A stretch of DNA of 64,000 nt from Arenicola marina. Taxonomy: Eukaryota > Annelida > Polychaeta > Arenicolidae. The notes beneath the pieces were generated by a model that was given only the letters and a program-made list of their open reading frames with translations, was not told the DNA's origin and made no database searches. The stretch is taken from positions 41,805,798 to 41,869,797 of the forward strand of contig OZ025257.1 in NCBI GenBank assembly GCA_964019135.1, given 5' to 3'. Both the position numbers and the translations under genes were made by a program. The stretch's first letter is position 1, and each line of letters opens with the position of its first letter. Shown in pieces: positions 12,601 through 24,600 of the stretch.

Positions 12601-15600
12601 GGTCCCTGCAGCCCCACCCAGTGGGACATGGACGGGTCGTACGCCGAGGACAACTTCCTGGCGGGACAGGACATCTTGGATGAGTGTTCCGAGGAGCAAG
12701 TCGAAGGACTGGTGGAGGAGCTCAAGAAACTACAGGTGCGTCCCATCTTACCGCTGGCATATATCCTGTGTGTCAAGATTGTATGTCGAAAGTTTTCCTT
12801 AGGAAACACTCTAAGGTGAAATCTGACGACGATAGCTGGAGGCGTTTGACTGTTATTGCTCCTGAAAACAGACACAGACAAACATACCGAGCTGACCGAT
12901 ATATGACAACTTCGTTTCCGTCACAATGAGAGTGGATTTGGGGACATGTTACCAAGGAAACGCATCACGCCTACTCCGTTGTATTATATAGGGCCGCCCC
13001 GATAGCTCAGTGGGTTAGAGCGCTCGCCTTGAGTGCTCTGGCCATCTGAGAGCCTAACGGCACGTGGATCGGTGGTTCGCGCCCCGCTATGGTCATGTTT
13101 GTGTGGTCACAAGATAAAGATCCCATTTCCTTCGTCGCAAAGAGTAGGGGGTTAGCCCCGGGGACATGGCTCCACTCTACCTTCCTTCTCCCATTGAGAC
13201 GATGTAACCAGGATTGGTTAAAGCGTCCTGAATATACAACCAACTAGTGTATTATTTCTATTTGCGATGTCGGTTCGGTCGGTTAATGGGAAAGCGACCG
13301 ACTCAACCTTACCATTTATCCATCGGTCTCAGTCTCGCTTCAAACAGAGATAACTGCATCCAGCTTATCAAGGTAAAGCCTGGGGCCACAAACAAATTAA
13401 TTCAAGCGAACCAAGACTGATTAACAATAGTTTTGTCGCAGTTCTATCATCCAATACTGTATAATTCCGACAGGTGCATTGTGCCACTACTTCAGGCCAT
13501 GTCTAGAGAACCTGGGGACCCGTTTGGTAGTGGAGTTATTCCCTGACTGATCAGACACCGCACAATATGTATCATAAACATGATGAGAACTAAGAATGTC
13601 GTAGAGTGACATGTGGTGCAGAGCAGCGTGATATTTGATTTGGTTTGCGCATTGCAGGAGCAGAATCGGTACCTGCGCGCGCAGCAGGACACGATGGAAG
13701 CCAATATCATCAAGTCCGTGGAGGATACGTCACGGATTGAGGCGCAGAAGTCACAGCTCGAACAGGTACGCACGTTTTGATGACGTCACTGCATGGTGGT
13801 GTCTCGTGTACGGTAACGGTCGCGTCACCGAAAGAGGAATGGTTTCCTATGAAATTACTTATTCCATGAGGGCACAATTGTGCTTTCCAATGTTGTTTAC
13901 ACTATCTAGCCACTCTTTTATGATATCGCTATTTTGGTAGAAGATATCCTTCAAAGCGCCAGACCTAGACTACCGTAGAACCGCAGTTGCGTGTTTATGC
14001 GGTGTACAGTTCCAGGAGGCCCCGGGAGGCCGGCCACCGGGCTACTACCGTAGAACCGCCATTGCGTGTTCATGCGGTGCGCAGTTGCAGGCACTGACTG
14101 TCTTTACTATTGGGTTGTGAACGCACACTGCTAGCTGCCGTCCGTACGTTGCTTGCCCACCGCTGTTGATGTGCGTGTGACTGTGCTTTCTCTCCGTGGC
14201 CGCCGGTTAGCTGTACGGTAAGGACAAGGCACTGTGGGCGGACACCGTGAAGGCCTTGGAAGAGCGACTGGAGGCCGCCAACAGTGAACAGGCCAAGGCC
14301 GCCAACAGCAACCAAAGTGAGTAGTACATCGTCGTGGCGGAGGATTCTCTGTCCTGGTCAGCCTGCCGCCGGCGTGACGTCCGCTCTGGGCGTTACCACT
14401 AAATTACTCTCTGCACCTCCCCCCCTCCCTTCAACATGCCCATAGATGCAACCCCCTAATCCTGTCTTATGGAGGGCCGCCCCGATAGCTCAGCAGCTCG
14501 AAATGGGCGCCTAACGGCACGTGGGGTCGGTGGTTCGCGCCCCGCTGTGACCATGTTTGTATGATCGCAGGATAAAGATACCATGCGTTTTCAATAAACA
14601 ACAACGATGTAATCCCTGTATACATGCCACAGACCAGGAAATTCCTCATGAAATATCATAAAATTATAATGGAAGAGTCGTGGGGTAGTCATGTAATTAT
14701 GTTGCCAGATTGGTGTGGGAGCCATGTGTGGTCTAACCGCCCCCTCCTCCCCACCCCCTTCACCTGTGGTCGAATCCCCCCACGTGTTTACCTGTCCGCA
14801 GTGCTGGTGGAGGAGGTGGGCGACCTGTGTAGTCTAACCCTCCACGTGTTTACCTGTCCGCAGTGCTGGTGGAGGAGGTGGCCGACCTGTGTGGTCTAAC
14901 CCGCCACGTGTTTACCTGTCCGCAGTGCTGGTGCAGGAGGTGGGCGACCTGGGTGGTCTAACCCCCCACGTGTTTACCTGTCCGCAGTGCTGGTGGAGGA
15001 GGTGGGCGACCTGTGTAGTCTAACCCCGCACGTGTTTACCTGTCCGCAGTGCTGGTGCAGGAGGTGGGCGACCTGTGTAGTCTAACCCTTCACGTGTTTA
15101 CCTGTCCGCAGTGCTGGTGCAGGAGGTGGGCGACCTGTGTAGTCTAACCCGCCACGTGTTTACCTGTCCGCAGTGCTGGTGGAGGAGGTGGCCGACCTGT
15201 GTAGTCTAACCCCCCACATGTTTACCTGTCCGCAGTGCTGGTGGAGGACGTGGGCGACCTGTGTAGTCTAACCCGCCACGTGTTTACCTGTCCGCAGTGC
15301 TGGTGGAGGAGGTGGGCGACCTGTGTAGTCTAACCCTCCACGTGTTTACCTGTCCGCAGTGCTGGTGGAGGAGGTGGGCGACCTGTGTAGTCTAACCCGC
15401 CACGTGTTTGCCTGTCCGCAGTGCTGGTGGAGGAGGTGGGCGACCTGTGTAGTCTAACCCGCCACGTGTTTACCTGTCCGCAGTGCTGGTGGAGGAGGTG
15501 GCCGACCTGTGTAGTCTAACCCCCCACATGTTTACCTGTCCGCAGTGCTGGTGGAGGACGTGGGCGACCTGTGTAGTCTAACCCGCCACGTGTTTACCTG

Positions 15601-18600
15601 TCCGCAGTGCTGGTGGAGGAGGTGGGCGACCTGTGTAGTCTAACCCTCCACGTGTTTACCTGTCCGCAGTGCTGGTGGAGGAGGTGGGCGACCTGTGTAG
15701 TCTAACCCGCCACGTGTTTACCTGTCCGCAGTGCTGGTGGAGGAGGTGGGCGACCTGTGTAGTCTAACCCCCCACGTGTTTACCTGTCCGCAGTGCTGGT
15801 GGAGGAGGTGGGCGACCTGTGTAGTCTAACCCCCCACATGTTTACCTGTCCGCAGTGCTGGTGGAGGAGGTGGGCGACCTGTGTAGTCTAACCCGCCACG
15901 TGTTTACCTGTCCGCAGTGCTGGTGGAGGAGGTGGGCGACCTGTGTAGTCTAACCCTCCACGTGTTTACCTGTCCGCAGTGCTGGTGGAGGAGGTGGGCG
16001 ACCTGTGTAGTCTAACCCCCTACGTGTTTACCTGTCCGCAGTGCTGTTGGAGGAGGTGGCCGACCTGTGTAGTCTAATCCGCCACGTGTTTACCTATCCG
16101 CAGTGCTGGTGGAGGAGGTGGGCGACCTGTGTAGTCTAACCCCCCACGTGTTTACCTGTCCGCAGTGCTGGTGGAGGAGGTGGGCGACCTGTGTAGTCTA
16201 ACCCGCCACGTGTTTACCTGTCCGCAGTGCTGGTGGAGGAGGTGGGCGACCTGCGCGTCATGATGGCCCAGTGCGACCGTCAGATCGCAGAGCTGCGCGG
16301 GGGCAGCAGGCAGCTGAAGGAGGCCAAGGAGAGGGAGATCGGAACCCTGGAGACCATGGTCAGTGGTCACCATTATGTCACCAATTATATCACCATTATG
16401 TCACCAATTATATCACCATTATATCACAATTATATCACCATATAAATACGACCAGTTATGACCATTATATCACCAAATAAATACGATTAGTTACATAAAC
16501 ATTATAGCACCCATTATGCTACCAATTTGTCACTATTATATCAAAATTAAATGACCATTCATTCAATTCATTCACGTTATGTCCCCATTAAGTCACAATA
16601 TGCTACCATTAAGTCACATTATGTCACCAGTGTCACTATTACAGCACCATTGCGTCACCGTTAACATGACGTCATCATGGCAGCCTCATGCCCTCAGATT
16701 TAACTCTCTCTTCAGGCTGCCCAGCTTCAGACAAATCTGGAGAAACTGCAAAAGCAAATGGAAACGTGTCTGGAGGAACAAGGTCACCTCAAGGTTAGTT
16801 GGCGGCTTGCACATTCCTCAACTATTCTGTGTTCTGCTCCTGAATAATATCAATTCAAGATATTAAACTTTGAATTGGAATTCATAATCGTACTGACAGC
16901 GTCCACCACATGAGTCATTGCCAACAAGGGGGGGGGGGCGTACATAGCGTGCGTGATGCACTTTGAAAAAATATTTACGGCGTTGTATAAAAGTGAAAAC
17001 ATGTATATATATTTTACTGGAAGTCTGCGAAACCGTTGGCCATACCCACTGTATCCTAGAACAAATAGCGGGACTTTAGTATGACCCACTTTATCCTAGA
17101 ACCTAAAGCTGCAGTTTCGTATGCCCTTTGTCTTATATGACCTTGACATATTTTACCTTGACCTTGACAGGAGCGGGAGGAGAACTTGCAGGAGACGCTG
17201 AACTTCCAGTTGGAGAAGTTGGCTGAGACAGAGGAGAAGTACAGGACAGCCCAGGGCCTGAACCAAGAGCTGACCGGCAAGATCCAGGTCAGTCACTGCT
17301 CGATGGGGTGATGATACAGCTTGTGCGCACAAAAACGGCCTAAAGCACCAATCCCTGCCCTATTTTTCTTTTATTTATGATTATTTATTTTTTTATTAAT
17401 ATATATATATTTTTTTTATTATTGTTATTTTATTTTTATTTTTATTTTTTTTTGGGGTGGGGGAGGGGCTTATATCAAAATTTGCTAGTGAGGGTTGTGT
17501 AACTTGTATGGTCCGTAACACCGGTCTATCTATCCATCCATCCGCCCAGCCTGTCCGTCCGTCTAACCCTGTATGTCAGGGATATTGTCTGCCGTATGTT
17601 GTATCCAGACTCGTGTCTCACCGTGTCGGGATCTCTTTCCAGAGCCTGGAGTGTCGTGTGGAGCAGGAGGAGGAGAGGAACAAACAGCTCCAGAACCAGA
17701 TCCAGCAGGACGGCGACAAGGTATGTAATGACGTCATATGATGACGTCAAGCATGTATTATGACGTCATATGATAACGTCGCGCATGTATTATGACGCCA
17801 TATGATGACGTCACGTATATATTATGACGTCATATGATGTGCTGGCGCCACGCACGTGTTATAACGTTATATTATATTGTGATGTTGCGCACGTGTTTAA
17901 ATCGCGATATCGAAATGTACTTCCTCCAAAGAATTAATAGCGACATTAGCAGAAGAACGAATATGAGACATTTTGAGCTATAGATGTAATTTTGCAAATA
18001 GAACAAAGAATGAACAAAATACTGCTATTATAAGGATGGTGGGCCTAGCCACCAGACTATTACTTAGTCCCAAGTCTAACTGAAGGTAGATCTTGTGTTC
18101 GATCTTTATCATATACCTGGCACGTTGGGAAACCTTGGATGCGTATTGTGAACATTTTCAATTGTTAAAATGGAGTTTGACTCCTATTATGTAGTTGTGT
18201 TTATTGGAATCACATTAATGTTGCCTCAGTTTAGGACATTTATCGTTGTTTAGTCCCCTTTCCATTATTTGTTCTTCAACGTTAGCCTGAACCATTGTTT
18301 CAGATTAGCTCACGTATTACTCACGTCTAGCCTTTTCTACATTAATTTATACTAATAGTAATTGCGTGGAGAATGACATGGCAGATAGTCCCTCTCCAGT
18401 GTCACGTGGTCTTGCAGGAGGAACAGCTGCTGGCCGCTCTAGCGGAAGTCGAGGAACGTCAGAACGAGGCTCGGCGGGCGTGGGATTTGCTAAAGACCGA
18501 GCAGGATGAGCGACAGCGCATCCAGGAGACGCTGAGCAAGGCGCAGGACGAGCTCCGGGGAGCCAAGGCGCTGGAGACACAGAGAATGGTGCGTCAATAA

Positions 18601-21600
18601 AGGCGCCACATCGATCACGGCAAATTCGCATAAAAGATGGGCTACAAACGTCACTCTTCTGCATTTATGACTTTGACTTTAGATCTACTAACTGGGCGCA
18701 TTGCTTTGGGCCAGGACCGGTGGACCGCCCGGTATACTCGAGCTCTTCCAACTGCCAATGAAATGTTCACACTAGTCATGTCCGGTTAATTTAGGGGCAA
18801 TGGAACCAGTCACTTCTCAATAAGTCGCCATCTTGTCCCGAATGTCCCGTGCTGTTGTGAACGGGGCACTTCGGTTTAGCCCTTGTGTGCATAAAAGTGT
18901 CCTAAAACCCGAACTTTCATTTCCCTTCGCAGGAAGCCATCGGGACGCTGAAGAGTCACCTTCAGACGTCCCGCCAGACGGTGAGTGACCTTGAGTTGCG
19001 CTTAGAGGCTCTAGAGCACCAGATCCAGGACGGGAATGCCAAGCTGTGCCAGGTGGAGGCCGCCAACCAGAGTCTGGAGCAGGAACTCAGCGACCGGATC
19101 CAGGGGGTGGAGGCCCTGAAGGCCGAGCACGAGGTGGAGGCTCAGCGCAAGGAACTGGAGGTGAGTGGAGGTCGGCGTGCTGGGGGGTGAGGGATGGAGA
19201 CTTAGCGCAAGGCACTGGAGGGGGGTGGAGGTCGGGGTTCTGGGGGGTGAGGGATGGAGACTTAGCGCAAGGCACTGGAGGGGGGTGGAGGTTGGGGTTC
19301 TGGGGGGTGAGGGGTGGAGGCTCAGCGCAAGGAACTGGAGGGGGGTGGAGGTCAGGGTTCTGGGGGTTGAGGGGTGGAGGCTCAGCGCAAGGAACTGGAG
19401 GTCGGGGTGCTGGGGGAGGGAGGTAAGGGGTGGAGGCTCAGCGCCAGGAACTGCAGGTGGGTGGAGGTCGGGGTTGCTGGGGGGAGGGGTGGAGATCGGG
19501 GTGCGTGGGGTGTGGGAGATTGGGTCTGAAGATGAATAAATCAGAGGTGGGCAGCTTGGAACTGGAGTTTTGTGAATGTAGGGTCTTGATGCCAAGGAAA
19601 CCATAACACCCCGATATGTACAGTTTGCAGTAGCAATGGCGTGGCCCATGAGGTGCAGTATACAAATGAGGCACGCTATCATTGGACGGAGCGTTTCTAT
19701 TATAAGCATAAGCTGACGTGTCAGGGTCCCTCATAACCACCACGTTCTCTCCCTTTAGTTCCAAATGCTGAGTGAGGACTTCAGCAGTCTGGAGGAACAC
19801 AAGACAAAGCTGGAGCGAGATCTGGAGGAGCTGGCTGGTGCGGAGGAGGCGAGGAACCAGCTACAGACACAGCTCGACCAGCGCACCACCGAGCTACAAC
19901 AACTCACAGTGAGATATCTCTACTCCAATACCCAAGCTGTGCATTTTGTTCAGCTTGTTTGGCCAAAATAGGTCGGGGAATTCCCCGACCTATTTTTTAA
20001 TTCTTCATTAAATCTTAATTATCAAATACGTTATCTTACCTACATGACTACATTATTTAATTAATTCCTCATTACATATTAATGAACAAATACATTATCT
20101 TACCTACATTACTGTCAGGTGATATATTTATTTGCCCATATAGACTACCGGTATCGAAATCCCTTTTCTCTGACGAAAGAAACTGTTTAAAATGACTTGT
20201 GCCTGGTGGGCAATTTATTCTATCAAAATTATTTGGTAATTTTTCCTACATCTGAACTATTTTCTAAATATACAACAATACCTGTAAAAAGGTTTCTGAC
20301 ATAAGTAGGTAATAGAATTACTGTGACGATAGAATACGAAAACTGCTAGTTTCCATGAAATATTTATATAGAAAAGATTTCGGATTGTATTATATATTAC
20401 TTTGATAAAATAAATATTTACTGTTTTCATGTCATTTCCAAAGCAATGTAGCTTGTAAAGAAATATATTTTGACAATTATCTATGCACCAGTGATAAAAA
20501 TTTGCATATTTTTATTTACCATTGTTTTCAGAACGAGGCGAAGACCCTTCGTTCTGAAAATGACTCTATGAAGTCCGAGGTAACCGTCTTCTCTATCAAA
20601 CCTCTACCGCCTACACCTCCCTCCCTCCTTCCCTTCGTCCGTCCCTCGCCCCCTCCACCCCCCCCCCCCTCCCAAGGCGCCGGCCGCCTGAGTACCGTAG
20701 AACCGCTATTGCGAGCTGAAGCGTTTCTATAAATAGCCAAACGAATTATGGCTACTGCACGTGCGCATCGCATGAACACGCAAAGGCGGTTCTACGGTAG
20801 TGTGGGGCTGGCGGTTCTACGGTAGTGTGGGGCGGGCGTTTCTACGGTAGTGTGGGGCTGGCGGTTCTACGGTAGTGTGGGGCTGGCGGTTCTACGGTAG
20901 TGTGGGGCTGGCGGTTCTGCAGTAGTGTGGGGCTGGCTGTTCTACGGTAGTGTGGGGCTGGCGGTTCTACGGTAGTGTGGGGCTGGCGGTTCTACGGTAG
21001 TGTAGGGCTGGCGGTTCTACGGTAGTGTGGGGCTGGCGGTTCTACGGTAGTGTAGGGCTGGCGGTGCTACGGTAGTGTGGGGCTGGCGGTTTTACGGTAG
21101 TGTGGGGCTGGGGGTTCTACGGTAGTGTGGGGCTGGCGGTCCTACGGTAGTGTGGGGCTGGCGGTTCTACAGTAGTGTTGGGCTGGCTGTTCTACGGTAG
21201 TGTGGGGCTGGCGGTTCTACGGTAGTGTAGGGCTGGCGGTTCTACGGTAGTGTAGGGCTGGCGGTTCTACGGTAGTGTGGGGCTGGCGGTTCTGCGTTAG
21301 TGTGGGGCTGGCGGTTCTACGGTAGTGTGGGGCTGGCGGTTCTACGGTAGTGTGGGACTGGCGGTTCTACGGTAGTGTGGGGCTGGCGGTTCTACGGTAG
21401 TGTGGGGCTGGCGGTACTACGATAGTGTAGGGCTGGCGGTTCTACGGTAGTGTGGGACTGGCGGTTCTACGGTAGTGTAGGGCTGGCGGTTCTACGGTAG
21501 TGTGGGGCTGGCGGTTCTACGGTAGTGTAGGGCTGGCGGTTCTACGGTAGTGTAGGGCTGGCGGTTCTACGGTAGTGTAGGGCTGGCGGTTCTACGGTAG

Positions 21601-24600
21601 TGTGGGGCTGGCGGTTTAAAGGATATGGGTTCGGTGTAGCTTTATTGTGCAGCACTGGATAAGCATGAAGATCTTCAGATCAACAGGTCGTGGGTTCGAA
21701 CCCTGGCACCTGCATGTGAGATATATCTCATCCCACCCTTTTCATCATCCCGAGAGATTTTAAGCCGAATTTTCCCTTCATATGCACAAAAGTAGGCTTG
21801 AAAATACCCAACATTTCATGTTTATTTGGTCAGCTGAAGAGACTGGGCGAGGTCAGCTCGCAGTCGGTAGAGGTCGCCACCAGAGAGCGCGAGGCAGCCA
21901 TGGAGCGGGAGTCCGAGATCGTGGCGTGTCGCAACGAGATCTCGCAACTGACCCACAAGCGGGAGGAGACCGAGCGCCGCCTAGCGGACTTGACTGAAGC
22001 ATTCTCCACCATCAGCGACCAGCTGACGCGGAAGCGGCAGGAGCATGACACTTTGGAGGTGGGTCACGTTGGGAGTGGGTCACCTTGGGGGTGGGTTACA
22101 TTGGGACTGGGTCACCTTGGAGGTGGGTCACTTTGGGGGTGGGTCACGTTGGGAGTGGGTCACCTTGGGGGTGGGTTACATTGGGACTGGGTCACTTTGG
22201 GGGTGGGTCACCCTGGGGGTAGTCGGTCGCCTTGGGTGCGGGTCACCTTGGAGGTGGGTCACCTTGAAGGTAGGTCACCTTGGGGGTGGGTCACATTAGA
22301 GGTGGGTTACCTTGGGGTGGGTCGCCTTGGGGGTGGGTCACCTTGGGGGTGGGTCACCTTAGAGGTGGGTCACCTTAGAGGTGGGTCACCTTAGAGGTGA
22401 GTCCATTTGGGGGTGGGTCACCTTAGTCGTTTGGGTCACTTTGGAGGTGGGTCACCTTAGGGGTGGTGGGTCGCGTTGGGGGTGGGTCACTTTGGGGGTG
22501 GGTCACCTTGGGGGTGGGTCACCTTAGGGGTGGTGGATCGCGTTGGGGGTGGGTCACATTGGGGGTGGGTCACCTTAGGGGTGGTGGGTCACCTTGGGGT
22601 GGGTTACCTTGGGGTGGGTCACCTTGGGGGAGGTAGGTCACCTTGGGGGTGGTGGGTCACCTTGGGGGTGGTGGGTCACCTTGGGGGTGGTGAGTCACCT
22701 TAGGGGAGGTGGTTCACCTTTGGGGTGGGTCCCCTTGGGGTAGGTTCACCTTGGGGGAAGTGGGTCACCTTGGGGATGGGTCACCTTGGGGGTGGGTCAC
22801 CTTGAGGGTGGGTCACCTCGGAAATAATGCATGATGTGCCACATTGCGAGTTGTGGTTAGCACCCTAAACTACTGATCAATGGGTCCTGGGTTCGATTCC
22901 TGGCTCGGGTCACCTCATCTGGAGCCTATTTCACCCATTCATCATACAAAGACGTCCCGAGAGGTTCCCTTGCCCAATTTAGCCCTTGTGTGCACTACTA
23001 GAGTACCAATTCATTTCTTGTCATTTCATTTGACTCTCGCCAGGAGGCGCTGGCGTCGCGGCAGGCTGGTCTGGCGGCCGTGGAGGCCGAGCGCCAGTGT
23101 CTGGAGCGGGCGCTGGAGGCGCTGCGGGTCCAGTTCGACATGGACGCCACCTCGTGGCGGGAGAGGTAAGACTGCGGACTGAAAAAACGAGACTTGTCAC
23201 TTGTCTCGTTGTTTCAGTCAGTGTTCAATTCACTTGTCTCTTTGTTTCAGTGTTCATTTCACTTGTCTCTTTGTTTCAGTGTTCATTTCACTTGTCTCGT
23301 TGTTGTGTCAATCTGTTTCCGGCCAATGTTAGTTTCATGTTGCTAAGCCCTCTCCTGTTTCGGCCCACGTTTCTATCCCTGTCCTGTTGTCGTGTTTCAG
23401 CGAGGACTCTCTTAAAGAGAGCGTGGCGAGGCTGCGGTGTGAGGCTGAAGAGGCTCAGCTCTCAGCGCGAACAGCCCGCGAGGAGGCCTCCAGGCTGCGC
23501 TCAATGTAAGTCTGCCAGCCCCCCTCCCCCCCCCCGCCCCCCGCCACGTGGTCTGCTAGTCATACCACGTGGTCTGTAAGTGACGCCACGTGGTCTGCCA
23601 GTCACACCACGTGGTCTGCCAGTCACACCACGTGATCTGCCAGTCACACCACGTGGTCTGCCAGTCACACCACGTGGTCTGCCAGTCACACAACGTGGTC
23701 TGCCAGTGACGCCATATGGTCTGCCAGTGACGCCATATGGTCTGCCAGCCACACCACGTGGTCTGTCAGTGACGCCACATGGTCTGCCAGTCACACCACG
23801 TGGTCTGTCAGTGACGCCACATGGTCTGCCAGTCACACCACGTGGTCTGCCAGTCACACAACGTGGTCTGCCAGTGACGCCACATGGTCTGCCAGTCACA
23901 CCACGTGGTCTGCCAGTCACACCACGTGGTCTGTCAGTGACGCCACGTGGTCTGCCAGTCATACCACGTGGTCTGCCAGTCACACCACGTGGTCTGCCAG
24001 TGACGCCATATGGTCTGCCAGCCACACCACGTGGTCCGTCAGTGACGCCACGTGGTCTGCCAGTCACACCACGTGGTCTGCCATTCACACCACGTGGTTC
24101 AGTACCCAACCCATGTGCCTGTTGTGTTTCTTGGTTCATTGTTGGTGTAATGCTTTGCCAGGGTCCCCACGGGACGGGGAAAACCGGGAACTAACACGAT
24201 GGAAAAATGTCAAAATGAAAATGGCAGCGGAAAATAAAGGAATTGGCCAAGAAGAATACCCAATTGAGTAACTCCTGAACCTAAAATTTCATACTTATTG
24301 CTTGTTGGTACCTTTATTATTGGCATGAAGACGATTTATACTGGAGTCCAAGATCCAACATATTTAGTGTGTACACCTATGATACATTCGAAAGCTATAA
24401 AGGACAGCTTTTTATTCGAGCTTAGGATTTTGATTTTGCATTTCCTTTGGGGACGCTGGTTTTCGTTACTGTTGGATAGTATCTCGTTTTGCTAACTCTC
24501 CCGCTTAACTATTTTGCTTACAGTGAGAAGTTAACAACTCACACATTCTTCTTTGTTTCACTGTTTGTTACAGATTGAAAGTCTGGCACCATGAGCATTC

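Noticed and set aside
14784..16254. CRISPR-like regular array
   Set aside because: There are no distinct spacers, the whole 62-bp unit is conserved, the genome is eukaryotic, and the unit is an exon junction.
18980..18985. GTGAGT as an exon end within KIF15 exon 22
   Set aside because: Coding frame and heptads continue unbroken to 19160, and no matching acceptor follows; treated as internal.
23580..24194. Pro-rich 200-codon open frames on both strands
   Set aside because: They are translations of the 21-bp CCACGTGG array in an intron.
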